A DNA stretch of 64,000 bases, taken from contig NZ_CADIKB010000008.1 in the NCBI RefSeq assembly GCF_902859825.1, forward strand, positions 124,001 to 188,000, in the 5' to 3' direction. Source of the DNA: Paraburkholderia phenoliruptrix. GTDB lineage: Bacteria; Pseudomonadota; Gammaproteobacteria; Burkholderiales; Burkholderiaceae. Both the position numbers and the translations under genes were made by a program. Shown here one piece after another: positions 17,653 through 26,859 of the stretch (position 1 is the stretch's first letter; each line of letters begins with the position of its first letter). The notes beneath the pieces are model-generated. The model worked only from the letters and a program-made list of their open reading frames with translations. It was not told where the DNA came from and did no database searches.

Positions 17653-19383
17653 CTAATTCGTCTGAACGACGCGCGGCGTGATGAAAACGGCCAGTTCGCT
17701 GCGTTGGTCGCGATGAGCCCGATGGCGGAAAAGCGCGCCTAAAACCGGTATTTTGCCCAGGACCGGCACGCGAGTCACATCGTCGCGGCCGTCCGTCGCG
17801 TAAATTCCGCCGATCGACACCGTACCACCATCTTCCACCTCGACGCGCGTCTGCACGTGCTTGGTGTTGATCGCGGGCCCGGCGTCGGTCTGTTCGCCGA
17901 CGCTGTCCTTCGCCACATCCAGGTCCAGCACGACGCGTCCGTCCGGCATGATCTGCGGCTCAACCTCCAGTTTCAGCGTGGCGCGCCGGAACTGCACGCC
18001 CGACACACCCTGCCCGACTTTCGCCTGATACGGCAGTTCGGTGCCCTGCTCGACCACGGCCTTCATCCGGTCCGCGGTGACCACGCGCGGACTGGAGACG
18101 ACTTCGCCGCGCCCCTCGGCCTCCAGCGCGCTCAGTTCCACGTTCAGAAGCCGCGTGGCGCCGGCCGCGAACAGCGTGAGGCCGGCGGTGGCCGCGTCGA
18201 AGCCGGCAATCGGCCGGGCGGACAGATCATAGACGAGGCCGTCCTTGCCGCCGCTCAAGCCGCGCGTGGTGCCGTCGGCGGCGGTGCCCGCCATCGAAAG
18301 CCGCACGCCCAGGTTGCGCGAGAAACCATGCTCGCCTTCGACGATGCGCGCCTCGATCAGCACCTGCCGCGTCGGCCGGTCGACGGAAGCCAGCAGCGCG
18401 GCAATCTGCGCGAGACGGCCTTCCAGGTCGGTGACGAACAGCAGATTGGTGCGCGGGTCTGCGGTGACCGCACCGCGTTTGGACAGCACGCGCCGGTTGC
18501 CGGAGCCGGTCAACAGGCGGCGCACGTCCTCGGCGCGGGCATAGTGCAGCTCGAACGTGCGGCTCGCGAGCGGCTCCAGATCGGCCGCCCGCGCGTGGGC
18601 TTCGTAGCGCTGCCGCTCGCGCGCCGCCAGATCCGCGATCGGCGCGACCCATATGACGTTGCCATGGCGCTCCATCGCGAGACCGTGGACGTCGAGCAGC
18701 GTGTCGAATGCGACGCGCCACGGCACCTTGTCGAGGCGCAGCGACACCGAGCCGCGTACCCTTTCGCTGGCAACGATGTTCAGGCCGGTGAACTGAGCGA
18801 ACGCATTCAGCACCGCGCCAAGTTCCGCGCGCTGGAAGTTGAGCGAGATCGGCTTGTCATCGGCGGCGAGCGAGGCGTCGGCGGCGGTTTTCGGTGCGCC
18901 GCTTAGACGCGTGAGCGGCGGCAAAGGCACGGGTGGGCCTTCCAGCGCGGAGCTGGCGGCAGCGGCGTCGCGGCTCGCGGGCGCCGCTTGCCGAAAGAGA
19001 GGCGTGGAACCGTCGGCCGGGTCGATTGCGTCGTCCGGGCTGCTGCGGCTTGTGGGCACCGCCGCGCGCGACGCTTTCGGCTCGTCCGATGAATCGTCGC
19101 GGAACGGGTTCGGCGTCTCGGCGACCGCATCGCGCGGCAAAGGCGGCGCATTGTATGCCCCCTCGGACGACGCCAGCGCATCGTCGAGCGGCATGGCGGC
19201 CGGCAACGGCGGCAGCGATGGAATCGCAGCCTGCGCAGCGCCGACACTCAGTGCCGCGCTCGCCGAGATGCTCAGGTACAGGCTCACCGACAGCCCAATG
19301 CCAACGCACCTGCGAACGCTGCCACATACCACGACGCGATCAGCGGAGCGCGCTTGCACGTGCAACAGTTTCGTTGTGCTCAT
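17653..19383 (-). CDS. pilQ: Type IV pilus secretin PilQ (short form)
   Basis: 576 aa. A signal-like hydrophobic stretch at about residues 28-52 is followed by a Pro/Ser/Ala-rich linker. Next come an STN domain ([44 protein letters not shown]), an N1-like domain ([22 protein letters not shown]) and the secretin core ending in [21 protein letters not shown]. The core motif [24 protein letters not shown] is typical. It forms the outer-membrane pore for the type IV pilus. I see no AMIN peptidoglycan-binding domains, which makes it shorter than the usual 700 or so residues. Its start overlaps the pilOP stop by one base (TGATG). The aro genes follow. Confidence 0.94.
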   Translation of the reverse strand: MSTTKLLHVQARSADRVVVCGSVRRCVGIGLSVSLYLSISASAALSVGAAQAAIPSLPPLPAAMPLDDALASSEGAYNAPPLPRDAVAETPNPFRDDSSDEPKASRAAVPTSRSSPDDAIDPADGSTPLFRQAAPASRDAAAASSALEGPPVPLPPLTRLSGAPKTAADASLAADDKPISLNFQRAELGAVLNAFAQFTGLNIVASERVRGSVSLRLDKVPWRVAFDTLLDVHGLAMERHGNVIWVAPIADLAARERQRYEAHARAADLEPLASRTFELHYARAEDVRRLLTGSGNRRVLSKRGAVTADPRTNLLFVTDLEGRLAQIAALLASVDRPTRQVLIEARIVEGEHGFSRNLGVRLSMAGTAADGTTRGLSGGKDGLVYDLSARPIAGFDAATAGLTLFAAGATRLLNVELSALEAEGRGEVVSSPRVVTADRMKAVVEQGTELPYQAKVGQGVSGVQFRRATLKLEVEPQIMPDGRVVLDLDVAKDSVGEQTDAGPAINTKHVQTRVEVEDGGTVSIGGIYATDGRDDVTRVPVLGKIPVLGALFRHRAHRDQRSELAVFITPRVVQTN

Positions 19384-20318
19384 CAGGACGCCTCCGCGAG
19401 CGCCAGCGTACGCGTTGCGTCGCCTTTGGCGAGCGTGATGCCCGACGCGTCAAAGTGCGTGAAGCGCTCGTCGCCGATCTGCTGACCCGACTCGACGGTA
19501 GTCGCGCCGTCCGGTGTATCGACTAGCGCGAGGCCGCGCGCCCGATCATGCAGCAAGCCGAGCAGATGCAGCTGCGCGGCTCCGGGCGAATCCGCCGCGG
19601 CCTGCATCTGGGCGGGCGAGAACGGATCGAAGAACACGACATCTTCTTCGTCGTCCGAATCAAGACTCGCGTCGGCAAGCTGCTGTGCGGAGAGGCTGAC
19701 AGGCGCCGGATGCAAGCCGCTGTACACGCGCAGTGCCGCGCTTACCGAGAGCGAGGCGCTGTCCCGCTTGATCGTGACGTCAACGGGAACCATCAGCACC
19801 GGCAACTCCGTGAGTCCACGCAGAAACGACATGAGGTGAATGAAATCGGTGCGCGCCGTGAGCTGCAGCGGCCGCTCACTTTGAGCGCCCGCCCCAGTCT
19901 CAGCGCCCGGCTCGACCGCGAGCAGCAGCACGCCGTTTTGCGCGGCCAGTTCGGAGACGACGCGCACGTCGTCCGCCGACGTCCACTGCGCGGGCACAGG
20001 TGGAATCGCTGCCACGCCGCCGCGCGCGGCACCCGCTTCGCGGCGCAACGACGGCAACTGCGCGAGCGCACGCTTCGCATCCGCGAGACGTTGCGTGCTC
20101 GCGAGCAGCGCCGCACGGCTCGCCTCGACGCGACCGAGGTCCGCCACGACCCAGCCGTGCGCGCCAAGGACAAACACCGCGAGCCCGATCAGCAAGGCAA
20201 CCGCCCACCGGCGACGCGCGCTCCACGTATGAAGCGGCGCGCGCACACGTTTCATCCAATGCGCGAGCACTGGGCCTGCCTGCAGCGCGCCGCCGAACCC
20301 GGCAATCGTCGTACTCAT
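19383..20318 (-). CDS. PilO-PilP fusion-like type IV pilus alignment protein
   Basis: 311 aa from ATG 20318, chosen because AGGAGG lies directly upstream and the ATG overlaps the pilN stop (ATGA). One membrane segment near residues 33-55 (WAVALLIGLAVFVLGAHGW) and a coiled region are followed by a PilO-type ferredoxin-like domain (VVSELAAQNGVLLLAVEPG, FIHLMSFLRGLTELPVLMV). The last 90 residues look like the PilP beta domain: FFDPFSP, LHLLGLLHDRARGLALV, VESGQQIG, then alternating strands to the stop. No separate pilP lies between pilN and pilQ. PilO and PilP normally form separate inner-membrane and periplasmic parts joining PilMN to PilQ. The PilO part is sure; the PilP part is a judgement from pattern and position. 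Confidence 0.8.
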   Translation of the reverse strand: MSTTIAGFGGALQAGPVLAHWMKRVRAPLHTWSARRRWAVALLIGLAVFVLGAHGWVVADLGRVEASRAALLASTQRLADAKRALAQLPSLRREAGAARGGVAAIPPVPAQWTSADDVRVVSELAAQNGVLLLAVEPGAETGAGAQSERPLQLTARTDFIHLMSFLRGLTELPVLMVPVDVTIKRDSASLSVSAALRVYSGLHPAPVSLSAQQLADASLDSDDEEDVVFFDPFSPAQMQAAADSPGAAQLHLLGLLHDRARGLALVDTPDGATTVESGQQIGDERFTHFDASGITLAKGDATRTLALAEAS

Positions 20319-21055
20319 TTCAAACCTCCTGTGTGATCCACGCCCGCTTTCGGCGATGCCGCCAGGGCCGCCTTCGTCGCCGGATTTTTTGTCGCGCCCG
20401 CCCAGTGCAGGCGTGCGCCGAACTCGATTGCGCCGGCGCTGCCCGCAGCGGAATTCGCCTTTGGCGACGCGTGATGCGACTCGCTCATCTCCGCGCCCGT
20501 CACGCCGTGAATCGCACCGAGACGCTTCAGCCATTGCGCGGAATCGAGATGCGCTCGCGAAGTCGCCACGAGTTCGGTCTCATGCTCGCGCTGGCGGAGC
20601 TGTTGCAGCAGCACGCCGTCGCCTGGTTCGAAACTCAGCGCGTCGAGCAGATCGCGCAAATACGTGAGCGGCTCGGCGAGACGTTTGGCGCGCGCGGCTT
20701 CATCGCGTTGCCGGTCGCGCGCCCGCAGCAGGTTCGCGTGCTCTGCCAGCGGCGCCGCGAGTTGCGCGAGCGCCTGCTCGTTCGACTCGCGCTGCCCGTC
20801 GAGCCGCGCCTTGTCGAACGCCTGGTAGCCGGCCAGTGCGCCCACGGCTGCGCAGCCGGTCAGCGCTGCGGCAGCCCACGTCAGCAGACAGCGCCTGCGC
20901 CCGAGCCGGGCCTTGCGTTGCCTGTGCGGCAGTAGGTTGAAGCCGCCGAGTTTCGGCACGAAAGAGCGGACGGCGCCGAGCCGCCGCATGTCTCGCGCGA
21001 CATGCAAATGCGCCGCCGCGCTCAACGGCGCTGAATCAAAAACGGCCGCGCTCAT
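20315..21055 (-). CDS. pilN: Type IV pilus assembly protein PilN
   Basis: 246 aa. The cytoplasmic tail contains FNLLPHRQRKA (about residues 39-49), the conserved PilN segment that binds the PilM cleft. A single membrane helix follows (LLTWAAAALTGCAAVGALAGYQ) and then a coiled-coil and periplasmic domain (LAEPLTYLRDLLDALSFEPGDGVLLQQL). The start overlaps the pilM stop (ATGA), and its own stop overlaps the pilO start (ATGA). The C-terminal 40 residues are Ala/Gly/Lys-rich and poorly conserved in appearance. PilN links cytoplasmic PilM to the periplasmic PilO/PilP cage. Confidence 0.88.
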   Translation of the reverse strand: MSAAVFDSAPLSAAAHLHVARDMRRLGAVRSFVPKLGGFNLLPHRQRKARLGRRRCLLTWAAAALTGCAAVGALAGYQAFDKARLDGQRESNEQALAQLAAPLAEHANLLRARDRQRDEAARAKRLAEPLTYLRDLLDALSFEPGDGVLLQQLRQREHETELVATSRAHLDSAQWLKRLGAIHGVTGAEMSESHHASPKANSAAGSAGAIEFGARLHWAGATKNPATKAALAASPKAGVDHTGGLK

Positions 21056-22044
21056 TCGAGCACCCCGCGCAACGCCAGTCCGAAGGCGACCGCGCCGGCG
21101 GGTTCATGCAGCAACGGATCGCTCACATGGCGCGCGACGCCGCCAAGCGCGGCGCATTCGAACGGCAAGGCAGTGCAGCCAAGCACCTCGGCGATATCCG
21201 CCACGGAAAAGCCGACGCCCTCCAGCAGCTCCAGCTCGCCGCTCACGAACGCGCAGTCGAACGCAGGGCCATGCACGAGGTCGCGCAGTGCGTCCGCGAG
21301 ATCGGCATGCTCGGGCGCCGGGTACCGCATTTCGGCAGCGATGCTGTCGTCGACGAGACGCCAGCCTTGCACGCCATCCGCGCCGATCCACAACGCGACA
21401 TACGGTTCGTGCGGATCGAGTTCGCGACTCGCCGCGTAGCGCATGGCGCGCAGCGCGGCATGCGGCTCGCCGTCAATTGCGGTAAGCGAAATGCCCGCTG
21501 CCGCCGCGCATTCGATGCGCGCCTCGAGGTGCTGACGCCCCGTCGCGGCAATCGTCACCGAACGAACCGGCGACGGCCGCTCATCCACGAACCAGTCGAC
21601 GGCGAGCGCGTGCCGCTCGAGCCCCGCAATGCGCTCCACTTCGCTCATGACCGCCGGTTCGAGCTCGGCGAGTTCATGGCCGCCGTCTTCCGCGCAACCG
21701 CTTTGCGCCGCGAGCCGCGCGAGCGGCACGGTGGTCGTCAGCGTCGCGGACGCGGGCACCGCCATCGCGCATCGCAACGCGGAGGTCGTGCACGCATGAG
21801 GCAAATCCGCAAATGCATCGCGCAATGCGCGCGCGACCGCCTGACGGTCGGCGATTTCAACGCCGACCATTGCATTCGCCGGCAACGGCACCGTGCGCAT
21901 ATATTCGATCTGCAGCGAAGCGCATGCGCGCGCACGCTGACTCACCACGACGAGCCGCACCTCCTGCGCACTCACGTCGATACCGGCAGCGAAACGCTGC
22001 ATACCTGCCTGCACAGCTTGCAGCCATGAACTTCTTATCGTCAT
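21052..22044 (-). CDS. pilM: Type IV pilus assembly ATPase-like protein PilM
   Basis: 330 aa from ATG 22044 (MTIRSSWLQAVQAGMQRF), preceded by GGGAGGG at about 5 nt. Longer in-frame extensions lack a ribosome site. It has the actin-like fold pattern of PilM: AAGIDVSAQEVRLVVVS (phosphate 1 strand), ALAVDWFVDE, TAIDGEPHAALRAM and a C-terminal PAGAVAFGLALRGV. PilM is a cytoplasmic ring component that binds the PilN tail. It is the first gene of the pilM-N-OP-Q-aroK-aroB unit, divergent from mrcA, the classical arrangement. Sequence is more divergent from the gamma-proteobacterial form than PilQ. Confidence 0.87.
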   Translation of the reverse strand: MTIRSSWLQAVQAGMQRFAAGIDVSAQEVRLVVVSQRARACASLQIEYMRTVPLPANAMVGVEIADRQAVARALRDAFADLPHACTTSALRCAMAVPASATLTTTVPLARLAAQSGCAEDGGHELAELEPAVMSEVERIAGLERHALAVDWFVDERPSPVRSVTIAATGRQHLEARIECAAAAGISLTAIDGEPHAALRAMRYAASRELDPHEPYVALWIGADGVQGWRLVDDSIAAEMRYPAPEHADLADALRDLVHGPAFDCAFVSGELELLEGVGFSVADIAEVLGCTALPFECAALGGVARHVSDPLLHEPAGAVAFGLALRGVLE

Positions 22045-22267
22045 CACACCCTCCCTGAGACTCGCGCGGCGAACCATTCGAACGCGAGCAGCGAGGAAGA
22101 ATTGTGCGGATGGACGCGTCTGAGCGACACTCAGCCAAACGGCTAACGTGACCGAACCCACGCGCCGGCACCGACCAAAGCGGCTACAGTGAAGCCTCGT
22201 TCAACGCAGTGAAGAGACTTGTCAAGAACTGTCAGTAAGCACGCCGAAAGCTGAAAAGCGGGACGGC

Positions 22268-22273
22268 TATAAT
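22268..22273 (+). promoter_or_regulatory. -10 box candidate of mrcA
   Basis: A perfect TATAAT lies 26 nt before the mrcA start codon. I find no good -35 at 16-18 nt upstream, so promoter status is moderate. Confidence 0.4.
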
Positions 22274-22298
22274 CGCGGGACTGTTTTTTGGTGCCTAT

Positions 22299-24692
22299 AT
22301 GCAATCCACGTCTCCCACTTCTCCGCCGCCCGCGCCGCAGAAGCGCAAACGCCCGTTGTGGCTCAAGCTCGTTCTTGGTTTTTTCGGGCTGATCGTTGCG
22401 GGCGTGGTGTGCGTGCTGCTGGTGCTCGGTTATGCGCTCGTGGTCGCCACACCCAACCTGCCCTCGCTCGATGCACTCACCGACTACCGGCCGAAAGTGC
22501 CGCTGCGCATCTATACGGCCGACCACGTGCTGATCGGCGAATTCGGTGAAGAGCGGCGCGACATCGTGCGCATTCAGGACGTGCCCGACAGCCTCAAAAA
22601 AGCGGTGCTCGCCATCGAGGACGCGCGCTTTTACGACCACGGCGGCGTAGACCTGACGGGCATCGCGCGTGCGGGGTTCGTCGCGCTGACCAATGGCCAT
22701 GCAACGCAAGGCGCGAGCACGATCACGATGCAGGTGGCGCGCAACTTCTTTCTATCGAGCGAGAAAACCTATACGCGCAAAATCTACGAGATGCTGCTCG
22801 CCTACAAGATCGAGTCGAAGCTCTCGAAAGATCAGATTCTCGAGGTCTATATGAATCAGATCTATCTCGGCCAGCGCGCGTATGGTTTTGCGAGCGCGGC
22901 GCGCGTGTATTTCGGCAAGGACATGAAGGACCTGACGCTCGCCGAGTCCGCAATGCTGGCCGGTTTGCCGAAGGCGCCTTCGGCCTACAACCCGGTGGTG
23001 AATCCGAAGCGCGCGAAGGTGCGTCAGGAGTACATCCTGCAGCGCATGTACGAGCTGCATTACATCAACCAGCAGCAATACGACGAAGCCAGCCGTCAGC
23101 CGCTCGTCGTGAAGGGCGCCGGCAAGGAATTCAGCGTGCATGCGGAATATGTCGCGGAAATGGTGCGGCAGATGATGTACGCGCAGTACCGCGAGGAAGC
23201 CTACACGCGCGGGCTGAATGTCGTGACGACGATCGACTCCGCCGATCAGGACGTTGCCTATCGCGCGCTGCGCAAAGGTTTGATGGACTATGAGCGGCGC
23301 CACGGTTATCGCGGCCCCGAAGCGTTCATCGACTTGCCGTCCGACGCGGACGACCGCGAGCAGGCCATAGACGACGCGCTGCTCGAACACCCCGATAACG
23401 GCGAGATCATCGCGGCGGTCGTAACCGCCGCGAGCCCTAAGCAGGTGCAGGCCACGTTTATCGACGGCAACGTGGCGACCATTCAGGGCGACGGCCTGCG
23501 TTTCGCGCAGTCGGCGCTCAGCGCACGCGCACAGCCGAATCAGCGCCTGCGGCCGGGCGCGATCATTCGTCTCGTCAAGAACGACGAGGGCGAGTGGGCC
23601 ATCACGCAATTGCCGCAAGTGGAAGGCGCATTCGTTTCCGTCGTGCCGCAGGACGGCGCGATTCGCGCGCTCGTCGGCGGATTCGATTTCAACAAGAACA
23701 AGTTCAATCACGTGACGCAGGCGTGGCGTCAGCCGGGCTCGAGTTTCAAGCCGTTTATCTATTCGGCTTCGCTCGAAAAAGGTCTCGGGCCGGCCACCGT
23801 CATCAACGACGCGCCGCTCTTTTTCAGCGCCGCCGAGACGGGCGGCCAGGCGTGGGAGCCGAAGAATTACGGCGGCGGTTTCGACGGCCCCATGACCATG
23901 CGCACTGCGTTGCAGAAGTCGAAGAATCTGGTGTCGATTCGCATCCTCAATCACATCGGCACCAAGTACGCGCAGCAGTACATCACGCGCTTCGGTTTTG
24001 ACGCGGACCGGCATCCCGCCTATCTGCCGATGGCACTCGGCGCCGGTCTCGTCACGCCGCTGCAAATGGCGGGCGCATTTTCGGTGTTCGCGAACGGCGG
24101 CTATCGGATCAATCCGTACCTGATCGCGGAAGTCACCGATCCGCGCGGCGTCGTCGTCGCGCACGCGCAGCCGCTCGTCGCCGAGCAAAGCGCGCCGCAC
24201 GCCATCGAGCCGCGCAACGCGTACGTCATGAACAGCCTGCTGCAGAGCGTCGCACAGCGCGGCACGGGCGCCAAGTCCAACGTGCTCAAGCGCACGGACC
24301 TGGGCGGCAAGACCGGCACGACGAACGATTCGCGCGACGCCTGGTTCGCCGGCTACCAGCACACGCTGACCGCCATTGCCTGGATCGGCTACGACAACCC
24401 GCGCAGTCTCGGCGACAAGGAAACCGGCGGCGGGCTCGCGCTGCCCGTGTGGATCGAGTACATGGCACGCGCGCTCAAGGGCGTGCCGGACTACAAGACG
24501 CCGATGCCCGACGGCGTGGTCGAACTCGGCTCAGAACTGTATTTCGACGAATTCACGCCGGGTCATGGTTTTGTCGCGACGGTCGGCGTCAGTCAGGCGG
24601 CACTGGACGAGGCTAGCGCAGCGTCCGCCGCGCCCGGGCAGGTCGGCGAGCAGGAGAAACAGGACATCATGAACCTGTTCCGCGGGCACTGA
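22299..24692 (+). CDS. mrcA: Penicillin-binding protein 1A (bifunctional transglycosylase/transpeptidase)
   Basis: 797 aa class A PBP. A short cytoplasmic tail and a membrane segment (LVLGFFGLIVAGVVCVLLVLGYAL, about residues 24-50) lead to the glycosyltransferase domain with EDARFYDHGGVD, GASTITMQVARN and KDQILEVYMNQIYLG. The transpeptidase domain has the active Ser in PGSSFKPF (SxxK), SKN as the second motif, and KTGT in GGKTGTTNDSRDAWFAGY. It polymerises and cross-links peptidoglycan at the inner membrane. The gene is divergent from pilM. This pilM/ponA divergence is a long-known arrangement in proteobacteria. Confidence 0.97.
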   Translation: MQSTSPTSPPPAPQKRKRPLWLKLVLGFFGLIVAGVVCVLLVLGYALVVATPNLPSLDALTDYRPKVPLRIYTADHVLIGEFGEERRDIVRIQDVPDSLKKAVLAIEDARFYDHGGVDLTGIARAGFVALTNGHATQGASTITMQVARNFFLSSEKTYTRKIYEMLLAYKIESKLSKDQILEVYMNQIYLGQRAYGFASAARVYFGKDMKDLTLAESAMLAGLPKAPSAYNPVVNPKRAKVRQEYILQRMYELHYINQQQYDEASRQPLVVKGAGKEFSVHAEYVAEMVRQMMYAQYREEAYTRGLNVVTTIDSADQDVAYRALRKGLMDYERRHGYRGPEAFIDLPSDADDREQAIDDALLEHPDNGEIIAAVVTAASPKQVQATFIDGNVATIQGDGLRFAQSALSARAQPNQRLRPGAIIRLVKNDEGEWAITQLPQVEGAFVSVVPQDGAIRALVGGFDFNKNKFNHVTQAWRQPGSSFKPFIYSASLEKGLGPATVINDAPLFFSAAETGGQAWEPKNYGGGFDGPMTMRTALQKSKNLVSIRILNHIGTKYAQQYITRFGFDADRHPAYLPMALGAGLVTPLQMAGAFSVFANGGYRINPYLIAEVTDPRGVVVAHAQPLVAEQSAPHAIEPRNAYVMNSLLQSVAQRGTGAKSNVLKRTDLGGKTGTTNDSRDAWFAGYQHTLTAIAWIGYDNPRSLGDKETGGGLALPVWIEYMARALKGVPDYKTPMPDGVVELGSELYFDEFTPGHGFVATVGVSQAALDEASAASAAPGQVGEQEKQDIMNLFRGH

Positions 24693-24718
24693 GCGGGCAG
24701 GTTGCCTGCAGCAAATAA

Positions 24719-24755
24719 AAAGCCGCCGCGCAGATCATGCGCGGCGGCTTTTTTT
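24719..24755. terminator. Bidirectional terminator between mrcA and cyaY
   Basis: The arms AGCCGCCGCGCA (24721-24732) and TGCGCGGCGGCT (24738-24749) are perfect with a 5-nt loop, followed by seven T on the plus strand and flanked by an A run (T run on minus). It serves both convergent genes. Confidence 0.93.
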
Positions 24756-24786
24756 GAGGCTTGCGCGCAGGCGCGCGTTGCCGTGC

Positions 24787-25104
24787 TCAGGCCTCGAAGT
24801 GCACCGGCTCGCCGGCCTGTTGCGTCGCGTATTCAGAAAGCGCCGCGAAAAATTCCTTGCCGCTGCGCGTGTCGCGCCACTCGCCGTCGACGAAACGGTA
24901 GTGAAAACCGCCGGCTTTGGCAGCAATCCAGATCTCGCTCATGGGCGGTTGCAGATTGACGATGATCTTCGAGCGGTTCGCGAATTCGAGGGTCAGCACG
25001 TTGCCGCTGCGCTCGAGTTCGATGTCGGCTTCGGCGTCGTCCAGCGCGCGTTCGATGGCGGCTAGCGCAGCCTCCGCGCGGGTCAGGTAATCACTATCGG
25101 ACAT
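24787..25104 (-). CDS. cyaY: Bacterial frataxin, iron-sulfur cluster assembly protein
   Basis: 105 aa from ATG 25104 ([23 protein letters not shown]). An in-frame ATG four codons earlier is within the GGAG ribosome-binding site of this start, so the inner one is used. The acidic first helix ([10 protein letters not shown]) and the beta-sheet core ([35 protein letters not shown]) with terminal helix match CyaY. It is a small cytoplasmic protein that binds iron and IscS and tunes Fe-S cluster assembly. It is divergent from lptM by 35 bp, as in many proteobacteria. Confidence 0.95.
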   Translation of the reverse strand: MSDSDYLTRAEAALAAIERALDDAEADIELERSGNVLTLEFANRSKIIVNLQPPMSEIWIAAKAGGFHYRFVDGEWRDTRSGKEFFAALSEYATQQAGEPVHFEA

Positions 25105-25139
25105 GCTAAACTCCATCGATTATTCATTCAGGGACAGTC

Positions 25140-25496
25140 ATGCGAGTCGTATCTCGGATGCGCGCGGCGGCGCCCGGCCGCGCGATTGTAGCGGGTTTAG
25201 CCATTCTCGCAGGTTGCGCGCTCGGCGGTTCGCTCGCCGGCTGCGGGCAACGCGGTTCGCTCTATTTGCCCACCGTGCCGCCCTTGCCGGCCAAGCCGAT
25301 CGACCGCACGCAGCCGCCGTCGCCGGACGAAGTGAAGCCTGGCGCCGAAACCGCATCCGACGCGGACTCCATTCCCGATACGTCCGGCACGCCGCTTTCT
25401 CTCGCGCCGGCAGACGAACTGTCGGCGTCGGCGGCTTCTGCCGCTTCCGCCGGAACTGCCTCGAAGCCAGCCCCCGCCGCCACTCCCGCTCAATAA
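25140..25496 (+). CDS. lptM: Small lipoprotein LptM (YifL family)
   Basis: 118 aa. A signal peptide with two possible lipoboxes (LAGC at residues 23-26 and at 32-35) is followed by CGQRGSLYLP, the family signature (CGQKGPLYLP in E. coli), so Cys35 is the likely lipidated residue. The rest is a low-complexity Pro/Ser/Ala tail, longer than the E. coli protein. LptM assists oxidative maturation of the LptD-LptE translocon in the outer membrane. It stands 9 nt before lysA and 35 nt from divergent cyaY, as expected for this locus. Confidence 0.85.
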   Translation: MRVVSRMRAAAPGRAIVAGLAILAGCALGGSLAGCGQRGSLYLPTVPPLPAKPIDRTQPPSPDEVKPGAETASDADSIPDTSGTPLSLAPADELSASAASAASAGTASKPAPAATPAQ

Positions 25497-25505
25497 GAAC
25501 TCCGC

Positions 25506-26768
25506 ATGACTCGACCTGCATTTGACTATGTCGACGGCGTGCTGCACGCCGAAGGCGTGTCCGCCGTTTCGCTCGCCGAACAGTTCGGCACGCCGCTCTA
25601 TGTGTACTCGCGCGCCGCGCTCACCGACGCGTGGAACGCCTACGCGGGCGCATGCGCCGGCCGCCGCGCGAGCGTGCACGTCGCCGTCAAGGCCAACAGC
25701 AATCTCGCGGTGCTGAACGTGTTCGCGCGACTCGACGCGGGCTTCGACATCGTGTCGGGCGGCGAACTGGCGCGCGTGCTGGCAGCGGGCGGCAAGGCGG
25801 AAAACACCGTGTTTTCGGGCGTCGGCAAGCACGCGGACGAAATGCGCGAAGCGCTTGCGGCCGGCGTCAAATGCTTCAACGTCGAGTCGATTCCGGAACT
25901 GGATCGCCTGAACGCAGTGGCGGCGCAAATGGACAGGAAGGCGCCGGTTTCGCTGCGCGTGAACCCCGACGTCGACGCGAAAACGCATCCCTATATTTCC
26001 ACCGGGCTCAAGTCGAACAAGTTTGGTGTCGCATTCGAAGATGCGCGCGCCACCTATCAGGCGGCCGCAGCCATGGCGAACCTCGAAGTGGTCGGCATCG
26101 ACTGCCATATCGGTTCGCAGATCACCGAGGTGGCGCCTTACCTCGACGCCGTCGACAAGCTCCTGGAGCTCGTCGAGCAGATCGAGCAGGACGGCCTCAC
26201 GATCCGTCATATCGACGTGGGCGGCGGCCTCGGCATTACCTACGACGACGAAACGCCGCCGGACATCGGCGACTTCGTGAGCACGGTGCTCGACCGCATC
26301 GAGGCGCGCGGCCACGGCCACCGCGAGGTGTACTTCGAGCCCGGCCGTTCGCTCGTCGGCAATGCGGGCGTGCTGCTCACGCGCGTCGAATTTTTGAAGC
26401 CGGGCGCTGAAAAGAACTTCGCCATCGTCGATGCAGCCATGAACGATCTCGCCCGCCCGGCGATGTACGAGGCGTATCACCTCATCGACGCCGTCGTTCA
26501 GCGCGAAGTGCCGGCGCATGTGTACGACGTCGTCGGGCCGGTCTGCGAAAGCGGTGACTGGCTCGGGCGCGAGCGCCTGCTCTCCGTCGAGCCGGGCGAC
26601 CTGCTCGCCATCCGCTCGGCCGGCGCGTACGGCTTTGTGATGAGCTCGAACTACAACACGCGCCCGCGCGCAGCGGAGGTCATGGTTGATGGTACACAAG
26701 CGCATGTGGTCCGTGCGCGCGAGGAAGTCCAGCAGCTGTTTGCGGGCGAAAGCATCCTGCCGGCGTAA
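25506..26768 (+). CDS. lysA: Diaminopimelate decarboxylase
   Basis: 420 aa PLP-dependent fold-III decarboxylase. The PLP lysine lies in HVAVKANSNLAVL (about residue 62), the phosphate-binding glycines in DVGGGLGI, and EPGRSLVGNAG and GPVCESGD (catalytic Cys of the other subunit) are intact, as is the final AYGFVMSSNYNTRPRAAEV. It removes the D-centre carboxyl of meso-DAP to give L-lysine. It is co-transcribed with lptM (9-nt gap). In many proteobacteria dapF follows lptM; here lysA does and dapF is not in the window. Confidence 0.98.
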   Translation: MTRPAFDYVDGVLHAEGVSAVSLAEQFGTPLYVYSRAALTDAWNAYAGACAGRRASVHVAVKANSNLAVLNVFARLDAGFDIVSGGELARVLAAGGKAENTVFSGVGKHADEMREALAAGVKCFNVESIPELDRLNAVAAQMDRKAPVSLRVNPDVDAKTHPYISTGLKSNKFGVAFEDARATYQAAAAMANLEVVGIDCHIGSQITEVAPYLDAVDKLLELVEQIEQDGLTIRHIDVGGGLGITYDDETPPDIGDFVSTVLDRIEARGHGHREVYFEPGRSLVGNAGVLLTRVEFLKPGAEKNFAIVDAAMNDLARPAMYEAYHLIDAVVQREVPAHVYDVVGPVCESGDWLGRERLLSVEPGDLLAIRSAGAYGFVMSSNYNTRPRAAEVMVDGTQAHVVRAREEVQQLFAGESILPA

Positions 26769-26792
26769 CCATAATCAACCAGCGGCCGCATG

Positions 26793-26832
26793 AAAAAAGG
26801 CGATGTCACGGTGGTGGCATCGCCTTTTTTTG
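26793..26832. terminator. Bidirectional terminator between lysA and msrQ
   Basis: The arms AAAAAAGGCGATG (26793-26805) and CATCGCCTTTTTT (26818-26830) lie between convergent genes. T runs flank both strands. Confidence 0.92.
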
Positions 26833-26859
26833 CAGCGCCAGTTCAGCGCGACCGTTGCT

